A stretch of DNA of 64,000 nucleotides from Sarcocystis neurona (taxonomy: Eukaryota > Apicomplexa > Conoidasida > Eucoccidiorida > Sarcocystidae). Of this stretch, positions 50,437 through 61,400 are shown in pieces. The DNA is taken from positions 8,211,414 through 8,275,413 of the forward strand of contig KL647288.1 in the NCBI GenBank assembly GCA_000727475.1. The letters are read 5' to 3'. Below the pieces are notes generated by a model. That model did not search any database. It was not told where the DNA came from and was given only the letters and a program-made list of their open reading frames with translations. Positions within the stretch are counted from its first letter, which is position 1, and each line of letters starts with the position of its first letter. The position numbers and the translations under genes are program-made.

Positions 50437-51705
50437 GAGAAGTCACGAAGAAAAAGACACGGGAGAAAAGAAAGTAGAAGGGGACCCGTGCTACATGCCC
50501 CGCTCCGCAAACCAGAGCCCACTACGTTCACGGCGAATGTTTCTCCCTGTTCGAACCGTTTCCTCACGAACAGGAGACGAGATTTCTCGCTTCTCCCCCC
50601 TTCCTCGGCGTCAGCTGCTGCTGACAGGTGCGCGCCTGCACCTCCACGGTGTGTCTCATCACTGCAGGTGGCCGCCGCCGGGCCGCCAGGAAGAGACTTC
50701 CGCCGAGTCGCGTTGCAGCACACACACGCAAAGAGAGGAGGAGAACAGAGGATGTCCTCCACACATGCCGTTGAGCAAAGCGAGTGTATGCAGCGCAGCT
50801 GCGGGAGGCACCAAGGCGAAGCAGGTGTGAGAAGGTAGAAAGGTGAAGCCGTACAAGATGCTGTCGCGCGCATGCCCAGGAGCCGTTGGATGGTGGCCGG
50901 TCAACGTCGCGCCGCAGCAGCAGAAGTTGCAGTCGTGCCGCGGGATGCAGCGGCAGTCCGGGCGCAGACAGATCCGTTCGCGTTCACATGCTGCAGGAGC
51001 AAAACGCCATCTCTCTACTGCAGCAGGAGCAGCAGCAGCGAGAAACGGTGCCCGCGTGACACTGGCAGTGTCGTCGGCTCCGAAGTCAAACTACCTTCTT
51101 CCTGGCCGCGCACTGCCGTCTAGGCGGCGCAGGCACTAGCACCGGGTCGGTAGGGGACCGCCGCGCAGCAGCCCCAGCACGACGGCGTGTGTGCCTCAGC
51201 AGCTGCGGACCGACGCCGAAGGCCAGCAGCAGGCCGAGACTAGCAGCATCAGGGGCAGGAGAGGCGCAGCTGCTGCAACGCGGCAGCGCCGCAGGACTGC
51301 TGCTGAAGCTTCAGCACACTCTCCAGCAGCGCAGCAGGTGCTTCACACACTGATGGGTTGGCAGCAGCAGTGACAGGAGAACTGTCAGCGGAGGAGAACG
51401 GGCGGCGGCGCAGGAGGAAGAACGCACTAGAGGAGCAGATGCGGTAGTAGCAGCTAAAAGATGCCCTGCGGCCAGCCAAGAAGGCACCGCAGTAAAGTCG
51501 GAGATACAAGAAGATCGGGTAACAGCAGGATGTGCCAGCGGTGTATTGAAAAGCTGTTGTCGCATGTCTTTTTTCCTGCTGCTGCAGTAGCCGCGACAGG
51601 GCGCCCAGCTTTGAGGCAGAGAGTGGCGTGGATGCCCGTTGTCTCTCCTCCCTTTGCTTCTCCTCGCCTTTTTCTTGAAGGAGGCGCGTATGGTCCGCTA
51701 GCTAT

Positions 51706-52152
51706 GTGCCATATCGCCGGACTTCGGAAACATTTTCTGTTATTCCTCAGGCGTCAGACTCGCGCCGTGGCGCTTTACCGAGCGTGCTGCCGCTGGCTGC
51801 CGCTTTTTTCTTCGGTCCATTTATAGCAGCTGCATGGACGTACGAAATGTATATACGTGAACATGCACTTCGGAGTAAGTTGCTGGTGACTTTTTGCGTA
51901 GGAAATATTATCTGGGAGAGGCGCCCTCGAGTGTCATCTGCGCTGCAGCGTATGCACGTCCTCCCCCCCTATCCTGCGGGTTGCCTTGTTTTTCTCCCCT
52001 GCCGCCGATTTTTCGTGCTAGAGGACTTGTCAACGACAGCTGTGCGTGACAGTTACCGCCTGCTGCTGCTTTTCGTCCTTGCTCTTCTTCTCCGCGGTGT
52101 CGATCCCGCTCCTGCGTACGAACTGACGACTCCTGCTGCCGTTGGGGCTTGA
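51706..52152 (+). CDS. hypothetical open frame (uncertain)
   Basis: A plus-strand frame of 148 codons with a hydrophobic end (SYRLLLLFVLALLLRGVD) and ordinary composition before it (ALQRMHVLPPYPAGCLVF). The minus-strand frames here are broken by stops. No start context, domain or splice partner is visible. Confidence 0.2.
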   Translation: MPYRRTSETFSVIPQASDSRRGALPSVLPLAAAFFFGPFIAAAWTYEMYIREHALRSKLLVTFCVGNIIWERRPRVSSALQRMHVLPPYPAGCLVFLPCRRFFVLEDLSTTAVRDSYRLLLLFVLALLLRGVDPAPAYELTTPAAVGA

Positions 52153-52937
52153 CGCTGCTGTTGTGTGATCACGCTGCCGCAGTTGCATGATGCAGCGACC
52201 GTTGCGGCTCCCGGGTTCCTACGACTACTCTCAGCAGGTTTGACGACTGCTGGGGCGGTTCTTGCTTGTGATGGATTGGCTGCTTCCGCTCGGTGGAGCT
52301 GCTGCACTCTGCTGTTGATAATCCTGTCGAAGCACTGCGGCCTAGGCTGCTGTTTCCTGTGGTAGCTGGTTGGCTCCCCCCGGATCCATCCTCCTTCCGC
52401 CAGCAGGGCGCGGCTCTATCGTGTGGCGGCAGTTCACACGTGGAAATTTCGGTCCACATTCATACGTTTTCTGGTGAACACTTGTGTACGTATATAGGAG
52501 CATATACGTATATCCGGTTAGTATCCGCATGCTTCTGGCTACACATAGTACATATATATATGTACGTGTGGATAGTTTTCCTCTTCTTTTCATTACATGA
52601 GGTAGAAAAACGTATACATAAATATGTATATATGTGCATGTGCGGATTAGCTGTCTTCTGCTTTTCACCCATGTCTTTCTGAAGAGCTCTGTTTACGACA
52701 CCATACGAGGAAACACCCGGGCAGAGTCTTTGTGTCTCGTCTTTCTTCTACTTTGCTGCCCGGTGTCTACTGCCGATGAAGTGCGCTATGAACTCTCTGT
52801 CTTGTCTTCCCCCTACTTTCGTGTTTTAGCGGGGTCATTCCGGTGTACGTACACCCGAACTGTGACGTAACTCCGCACAGTCGCCGCGAGACGTCGGCGC
52901 AAGGCCTGCAGCTTCGCCGCCGTTCGAAGCTTCGCTA

Positions 52938-53640
52938 CTAAATTGTCCTGGAACTCTTGCCCTCTCCCTTGGTGCACGAAGCGCCTTTCCTACCCTGCGT
53001 TTCCGCAGGCGATGTTTTCTGCTTGCCCGTGTCCTTTTCGTCCGATTTCTCTGCAGCGACTGGGCCAGGTATCTGCTGCCGCTGTTGCTGCCCCACTGAC
53101 GCAGCCACGGGTGCTGCTGTTTCTGCTGCCGCAGCTGCATCTTCGTGATCATCTTCAAAATAGTACGTGGTAATACCGACGGTTTCTGCCGGTACGAGTC
53201 TTCCCCTTTTTTGTGGTAGGCGCATCACTGGTGCTGCTTCACATTGCTGCGCGCCTTCTAGCGCCGCCCTCCCATCGCTGGCCAGGCACTGCGGCTGCTT
53301 CTTCTGCTGCAGTCCCGCCTCCTCTGCTGCTGCGGGTTCGTCTCGTTCTGCGGCCCGGCGACTGCGTGCAGAGGGCCGCGGCTGTCGCTGCCACACAGCG
53401 CAACTCGCGCCGCCAGCCGGTGAACCCCCCAAGCACTGCCCCTTGCTTTGCTGCGGCTCCTGCGGCAGCAAGAGCAGCAACTATTCTCCCGCGGCGCTCC
53501 CTTTCCTGAGAAGATGGAGGACCTCATTTTCCACATGTTCTTCGTCGTGCCGCTCACGCGGTGTATTACCAGCAGCGGTGAGCAGAGGACACACGCGTTT
53601 ATGTTTTGCCGTTTCCGCGAAGAATTTCTGTCATCTGCCT
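52938..53640 (-). CDS. hypothetical protein C-terminal exon(s), in-frame TAG inside
   Basis: The 3' part (53480-52938) ends at a tandem TAG TAG and reads VMRLPQKRGRLVPAETVGIT, then TTYYFEDDHEDAAAA and EKSDEKDTGKQKT. The 5' part in the same frame (from an acceptor gatgacag at about 53633) reads KFFAETAKHKRVCPLLTAAG and ERHDEEHVENEVLHLLRKG. A TAG at 53481-53483 separates them. A short intron removing the TAG is possible (an acceptor ttgctgccgcag lies just after it), or these are two different exons. Function unknown. The plus strand is also open over 53448-53700. Confidence 0.4.
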
Positions 53641-53649
53641 CGTGCGGAG

Positions 53650-55472
53650 GCACGGACGTATATCATATACGTAGCACATATACGTGTACACGCACATATG
53701 GGGATGTGCTTCACAGACACATGTTTTGTCTCCCCTTCTTCTACTCTTCGTATACAAGAAATCGTGTGCAAGCTGACTCTTATATATATATATACACATG
53801 CATGTTGCACCTATATCTATGTGTCTGTGTATCCATATGTGCTACACATACATGCATTACACACATACATACATAGAGATGGTGCAGGTACATGCATATA
53901 TAGAGAGAGGTAGAGCGAGAGATCTCTTAGTATATTTACCTCAGACGTCTATATCTGTGGTAGATGGCATTTTTGTTGTGCTTTCTCTTGAGTGTAGAAG
54001 TAGCCTTTTTTTCTACAGGTATATATGTGTATGTTACAGGTATATATACATATGTATGCTCTACATACAGACATATATGTGTAGTAGATGGCAGTTTTGT
54101 TGGCGTACGGGGCCTGTGTCACTTTTCGTCTCCATCACGTCGGGAAGAAGAAACCCTCGCGCGGCGTTGCAGGGGTGGAGGGCCGTACGACCCGGTCCGA
54201 GGCAATTCCACGACGTCAAGCAGCCACGGGGGGTGCCTGATACGTACAGGAAGGGGCAGAGAAAGACAGCGAAAGAGAGGTATACTCAGAGGCGGAAGAG
54301 AGGAGGAGAAAAGAGAGAGCACTGATCCATATTATATATGTGTATATATATATATGTATACATGTCTATATATTATACGTGTGTTTGTGTGTCGACATAC
54401 GTACGTGTGTCTATATATGTGTATTACATCTGTGCATATGTATATATGTGTATTCATGTGTATGTATGTGTATATATGTGCATATAGGTGTATTATGTGT
54501 GTATGTGTGTATATACATGTATATATGTCTATATGTGTGTATTACATGTGTGCTGCATATGGGGTGTATGTGTATATATGTGTATATGTGTATATATGTA
54601 TATATGTGTATGTATGTGTATATAGGTGTATTATATGTGTATACAGGTGTATTATATGTGTATGTATATGTATATATATGTCTATATATGTGTGTATTAC
54701 ATGTGTGCTGCATATGTGTATATGTGTATATATGTTTATATGTGTATCTATGTCTATGTGCGTGTATTACATGCGTGCATATGTGTATATGTGTATATGT
54801 GTGTATATACGTGTATTACATGTGTTCATATCTGTGTGCGTGTATATAGGAGCACACTGTTGTGCATGCGTGCGAGTTTGTACGCGCTTATGTAGAAGGC
54901 AAAGACTGCAGAAAAGAGTGAGACGTGTGTGGTGTGGCTGAAGATGGACAGGGCAGCTGCGGTGTACGTACACCCGAGGCTCGATGGCGGCCCGCACGCG
55001 ACTGTCTGCGCGTTCGGGTGTTGTGACACCCCGCGTAACACGCCCACACACGACTTGGTGGAGACTGTCCCGCCCCTTTTCTTCTCCGTCTGTTTCTCCC
55101 TTCTCGTTTCCCCCCTCCTTTTCCCGCGTCTTCTTCTGCCTTCCCGTCTTCCCGTCTTTTTCGTTGCCGCCGTGTAGGCCTGTTCGAAAACGCGTGTAGC
55201 TCTGCGCGCAGCCGTAGCAGAGAGGAGGTGCGGAGAAGCAGCGGCCACACGCAGACGCACACGGAGCGCAGCAGGTCTTCGTCGGGGTCTTCCCGGCTTG
55301 TTGTCCTCCTGTGGCCATAATAGAGAGAGCGATATGTGTGGCCACTACGTAAATTCGTCGATATATATACGTATGTGTGTTTGTCTGCTTGCACTTATAC
55401 CGGCGCCCGTGTGTAGGTGTAGAAGTCCACTTTTTCCGTTGTTGCTGAATTCTGCTCCTCCATTTTCTGCAG
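53650..55472. repeat. TGTA/TATA-rich intergenic region with a long alternating purine-pyrimidine block
   Basis: Positions 54330-54850 are an almost continuous alternation of gtgtatatatgtg-type units. They open frames made only of Ile, Cys, Val, Tyr and Met, which I read as non-coding. 54100-54300 and 54950-55300 are ordinary sequence with ambiguous frames. The region separates the minus-strand hypothetical gene from the plus-strand J-domain gene and so probably holds both promoters. Confidence 0.7.
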
Positions 55473-58400
55473 AGCGCCCGTGGAACAAAAAAAATCCCCG
55501 CAGCGGTGAGCCGCACTGTCACAGCGCGAAGAGGCCGCTGTACGTGCGTCCCTCTTCACGTGAGGCACGCGTAATAATCACCGTACGAACTACACACGCA
55601 TGTGCATACATAGGGGAGAGACGGCGACGCGATGCCTTTGCCCACCTATTTATCCACACATATATATGTACATAAAGAGGCCCACGTAAGTATACATATA
55701 TACGTGTATACGTAAGTGTACTAGAAGAGGCGGATACATGGAAGAATGCATGTGCGTACGTAATAGTGAGAGCGATGTGGTAGCTACGTATTTAGCTATC
55801 TACAGATATATATCTGTGAATTCATGAAGAGACAAGCACAAGTGCACATACATACGTATATGTATCAAGAGCGCGGGACTCAGATGTGTACGTGGCGCCG
55901 TATTGGATACGTATATGTGTTACGCGCCTGCCAGTCTGGAGGGGAAGGTACGTCTGGGTGTCCGTGGTGAGGTTCACCTTTTGCAGCCTGCGCAGGACGT
56001 ATGTATACATGTGACTATGCGTAGTATGTGCTGGCATGCGTACAAGGGTGCGTGTATCTGTGTGTGTGTGTGTGTGAACTGGTGTACGTACGCGTGGACG
56101 TGTGTATATGTACTTCTATGCTCATATGTTGCAGCGTATATACCGGCTCTGCTGTTTGCCTGCACATTTGATGGTCGGGTGCAGGCACCATCTTGGCCGT
56201 CGTGGCCCTCTTCCTCATCGGAGTCTTCCAGGTACGCCCGTTGCTGCTGCTCTGCTGCTGCAGTGCGACTGCTGCTGCTGTTGCAGAACGACTGGAGTGC
56301 TGTGACTGCCTCTGTGGCTGCTTGTGACTTGGCGGTTGACTTTCTACGGTGACGACTATATCTGCTGCTCACCGGTGTATATGTACAGAGACACGCAGAC
56401 TGAGAGACACAGGGAGAGAATTTCTGTGGCAGCACGTGGTCTTCAGTTTATCGGTGATGTTGATTTGTACGTGGGTACAGCCAGAGGTAAGGCGAACGTG
56501 GAATTACTCATCTTTGTTTACTCGGCCTGACGACGGGCTGTCGAAGCTGGGCCTGCATTTCTCTGTGTACAAATGTTGCATATATATATATATATATATG
56601 CGTATTTACGTATTCATCTATATGTGTCTGGGTGTGTAGTAGCAGTGGTTGATAATAGTAGTATTGGTGGAGGAATCTCTGACGTACGTGTGTGTATGTG
56701 CATGTGTTTGTATGTGAGTGCCTTCCCGATGCCGAGGACCGCAGCTGCGGGGCGGAGACGCCGTCTCCATCATTTTGTGTCTCGCCAGATGCATGTGTTG
56801 CTGTCGGTTTTCCCGTGTCCCTCGGTATTCACGTGTGTATATATGCATAGAAAAGGCATGGGTCTTCGGCCGTCGTTGACTCGGAAGAAATGTGGGGTGT
56901 CCACTTGTCAACGCGGGAGAATCACCCTGTGTAGGAGTCGCCTAGTCGGTCTACGAGTGCGCTTCGTGTACCTGCATGCGTCTTTGAAAAAGTCTGCGTG
57001 CGCGTGTCTTCTGCATATCTGCGTTGACGCTGCTGCTGCTGCTGCCACCGCCGCGTGGGGTGGGAGTGGTTGGGGGCTGCGACAGAGCTGCGGGTTGTGG
57101 CAGTGCTGTTGCTGCGGCATGCGTGGTGTCCATCTTGTCTCCAGTTGCTGTTGTGGAAGTGGGTTGCTTGAGTGTAAAGTTTCCGCAGTTGCTGTTGTGG
57201 ACTGTTGGTGCTGTTGCGCCGGTTCACTCTGCGGGTGGACCACTGCTGCATGCGTTCTCTGCGTGGGCTACTGGGAAGTCTCTTCTGCTTTTGCGGGAAG
57301 ATAGTATAAGTGTGGGGTTGCTGCTGCGGCTGGAGCGTGCGTGCAGTGTGTCGAGCAATGTTGCTGCTGTTGCTGCTGCCGTAGCTCGCGTACAAGTTGC
57401 TGCTGCGGCCACTGCTGTCACGTGTCTACGACGTGTCTTGTACTTGCTGCTCGTCCTGCACGTATAGCTTGCCTGCTGTCGTCGAGCGTCGGCGTCTACT
57501 GCTGCGTGATACGTCTTGCAGGCGTCCTGTGGGGTTGCTGCAGCAGCAGAAGCCGTGTCGCCTTTCAAAGGGGCGTCTGCTGCTGCGTCATGTTTCATGT
57601 TTTGGGGTGCTGCTGGTGCTGTGGGATGCTGCTGCTGCTGCTGTTGCAGTCGAGACGAGACGGGGAAAATTACTACGAAGTCTTGAACGTCAGGCCCAAT
57701 TCGCCTCCGCGTGTCATTTCTGCTGCCTATCGAAAACTCGCTGTTCAATATCACCCGGTTAGTTCCTGCCGCCTCACGGCTGTCCCGTCGTCGTGTTGCT
57801 GCTCTCTTGCTGGGAATCTGCCGGGGCGACGGCAGTCGCAGCCCCTACTCCGTCAGGTGGTGCCGCCCCGCTGTTTGTTCTACGGTTTGCTGCTGCTGCT
57901 GGCACTCTTGAGATGCCTCTGCGTGTAATTTCGTCTCCATCGCGCCCACGCGATGCTGCTTCTGCTGCAGTGGCTGCCGTGTCGACCGGTGCTCCTGTCT
58001 CCGTGTCGCCTACTGCTGCCCGTTCTGTTGCTGCTTCTTGATCAGATGTGCCTGCATTTCCATTTGCGCGCGCCGTTGCTGAGGAATGAAGAAATGCAGC
58101 ATGACGCACTTTTGGTGTATAATAATGACGCGGTGTACGGAGGCGGCTGCAAGAGACACCTTCGGTACATGCTCTCTGATGCTATCATATGGTGTTTGCG
58201 CATATAAATGTGTGCATGCTTGTATTCTGGGTATGTACGACAGTGCGCGCATATATATATATATATATATGTGGGTGTGCGTATACGTGTAGAGGCGTTC
58301 GTCGTTTCTGATGGACTGTTCTTATGGTGTGCCCATACACGTATACATACGTATGAACACGTATGTATATATATATATATGGGCACACCACACGGGTACG

Positions 58401-61400
58401 TATAAATGTGTAGGTATATATGTATAGCTGTTTGACTTCTTTGATTTAGTGTTCGGATGGGTACACACACATACGTATGTACGTATATATAAGTATGCAC
58501 ATACGTATAGGTGTCGGATTTTTTTTACTTAAGTGTATGTGTCGGTGTGTTTCATTGCAGGATAAGAATCAGCACCCCGACGCGAAGGAAGCGTTCGCGA
58601 GAATACGGGAGGTGCGTCGCTGGGTGTTGCTGCAGCAGTGCCGTAGAGGACCGAGAAATGTCAGACTGTTCCGCTGCTGCTTCTGCTGTTTGACGTAGTG
58701 ATCGCAGTGCTGCAGCCTCCGCTTCCGCTCCTGCGGCTGCTTCTCGGCAGCAGGTGCTGCGTCCGTCCTGTGCTGCTGCTGCTGACCTCCCCACAGCCAG
58801 TGTTGCTGCTGCTGTGCTCCTCCTGTGGCCGCGTGGTCTGCTGGTGCTGACTGCAGAATTGTAGCAGCGTATCTCGTGGACTCTCCGCATGACTTTTCTT
58901 CACAAAATTACGCGTGACACTGGTCTGCTGCTCCTGCTGGGCCTCCGCCCGTCGACGCTGCCGTGTTGCTATCGTGCTGCGACGCGGATCCTGCTGCCAC
59001 CGCGCTGCTTTGTCGCGCACGGGGCTCCTCCCACGCTGCCGCTGCTGCTGCTACTGCAACGCCGCTGTCGCTGTCGGTGACATGCTGGTGCTGCTTGCAC
59101 GCCACTGCTGCTGCTGCAGGCGTACGGGGTGCTGATGAACGAGAAGCGGCGGAGCTCTTACCTGCGCTTTGGGGACTACAGCAAAGAGGGAGACGTGGAC
59201 GAGGAGCAATTTTACGATATCCTTTTCCTTGCTGTTTTCCAGCTGCTCGTTCCCTTCCTCCTCGCTTTCCTTTACACATATAAAAGCGACTGCGCTCCGT
59301 CGAGAGAGGTATACGCGAGGCGCCGGAGTTGTGTCTGCGACTGAAAGAAGAGAAAGAGACGGGAAGAGGGACGAATAGCGAGGCAGCGTGTGGTGCCCCC
59401 ACGTTGTACGTCTATGTGTCTGCGTGTTTTCATATGTGCAGGTGTCTGCAGATCCTCACGCGTATCTGAGTATGTAGGGATGCGAGTCTGCTTCTACGAA
59501 AAATTTCTCCGTCGTGGTCACGTAAACGTCAGGGTGGCGAGACGGCTTACGTGCGTACGCTCGTCTGCCGCTACGTCTGTGTGTGGGTAGAAATGTAGAT
59601 GGGGAAAATTTTGGTGTACGTACGCCCGGAGGCCTGTATATTCGTAGGAATGGAAACGAGGCACATTCTGGTGTACGTAGGCGCTAAGAAAACGTCTCTG
59701 TGTGTGTGTATGAAAGGCCGTCTCGGTTTGTTTTTTCTGTCTTCTTCCTCTTCCACAATAGGTATCGGTCTCTGTGCAGACAGACATATACACACCTTAG
59801 CAAGACAGCAAGTCTCACCTGTTGAGCCTCTTCCTCCGCAGGACGTTGAGAGACACTTCGTTGCCGCCGCCGAAAGAATCTGCGGTTGTTACTTTCGCGT
59901 CCCAGACTCCGCACACAAAACAGGCCCATTCATCCACGCTTACGGAGATGCACAGGCCACGGGCCGGATTTCCCCGACATTTTGCCTTTCCATGCTTTCC
60001 CTCTGCCTCTCTGTGTTGGGTTTGTACACAGCGAGGAGAATCTCTTTGCAGAGGCACGTGCTCTCGACTTGGGGTGTTTGCTGCTGTTGGCACCTGTGTG
60101 TCTGGCCCCTGTGTGTGTGCCTGTGTCTGTACATGCGTCGACAGCGCGTTCGTCTGTGAAGCTGCACGCACATGTAGACATTTATTTACAAACGTAGACA
60201 GACTTCTCCAGACGCGGGAAATATGCCGCTGCGCCGAAGAGTGTTCTCCTTTTCCCTCCGCGCTGCATCACAGTGACGTGGACAGCCACCCGTAGTCACA
60301 CGCACTGTGTGTAGTAGTGGGTTGGTGGCTATTTTTTCGTCCGTGTACATGTGTATACTTTTGATGTACGCGCATATCTATATACGTAGTGGTTCACACA
60401 GCTGCCTGTACTAGGGTGCTTGTACGTAGAAACATTTATATTGTGTGGGTGCGTATCTGTCTCTCTGGAGTATGTGTATATGTACAAGTGAATTACTGGC
60501 TATTTGTAAATGCACATACGTACATACTATTGCTGTCCACGCATGTATATATACGTGGGGCCGTTGACACAAAGCTGCCTGCACTAGGATGCCTCGTACG
60601 TGGGACCATTTATATGTGGGTGTATATCTCTGGCTCTGCTGTACATGTGTATGTACGTATATGTACATGTGTAAGTCTCTACCTGGAGAGTTGAAGTACG
60701 GGCACGAGACAGTTTCTTCTCTTTTTTGAAGCGAGACACGCGTTTCTTGTTGACAGTGCCTGCCTCGACTTGCCGTGTCTTAACGGCGCAAGGATGTGCG
60801 TGGTTGCCTCTGCATGTGAAGGCGGCTGCCCGTGCCAGTGCCTGCGTAGGGGTGCGTGTGCCTATGGAAGAAATGAACAAAGCGGAGGACGCTTTTTCAT
60901 GTGTATGCACGCTGTCCAGCAGAGGCGGTGGTTGGTTGGCGTGCGACCTCCTCTGCTTTTGTGCCTGAGGTGTACGTACACTCCGTAACTGCTTTAAATA
61001 CGCGTCTTCTTTCCAGGCTGTTGATTTCACCGTGAGGTCTGGCGAGCGTGTGCCGCAGCGTTGTAGCTCGATGAGTCGTTTGCTGTCTGCAAAGGTTTCT
61101 TGGTGACTTCTAGCATCGCCTGCGACACATTCCCCCGTCTGTACGTGTGTAGACGTCGGTGGGGGGTTGCCTGCCGGCCCATTTGGAGTTTTTCTCTTGC
61201 GTGCGAGCCTGCCTCGAGAGGGGTGTACGTACACCCCGGGGTGTTAGCTGTTTCTGCGTGGGTCGTCCACTGATCGCGCGTCCCGCTGGGGTGTAGACAC
61301 ACGAGGAAAGACGACGGCGGTTGCGTGCGCTTTTTGTGTTTCCCAACAGATTTTCTCGTGCTACGTGGCGACGAGCTTCGCTCTGGAGCTGCTGCTGCGG

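Larger units (their letters stand above)
44277..61234. repeat. dispersed 12-bp palindrome GTGTACGTACAC (7 perfect copies)
   Basis: Perfect copies start at 44277, 44869, 44927, 52843, 54962, 60970 and 61223. Most are extended by G before and C after. The copies lie in introns or intergenic sequence of the transporter and J-domain gene regions. I saw no perfect copy in the first 44 kb. Near copies start around 36203 and 59616. Confidence 0.85.

Noticed and set aside
54340..54849. 169-codon plus frame rich in Ile, Cys, Val, Tyr and Met
   Set aside because: It is a direct translation of a TGTATA microsatellite and is open on both strands.
55974..56435. Minus-strand frame with an acidic stretch (YLEDSDEEEG)
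   Set aside because: It is antisense to the J-protein membrane exon 56185-56231, which is supported by phase with its neighbours.
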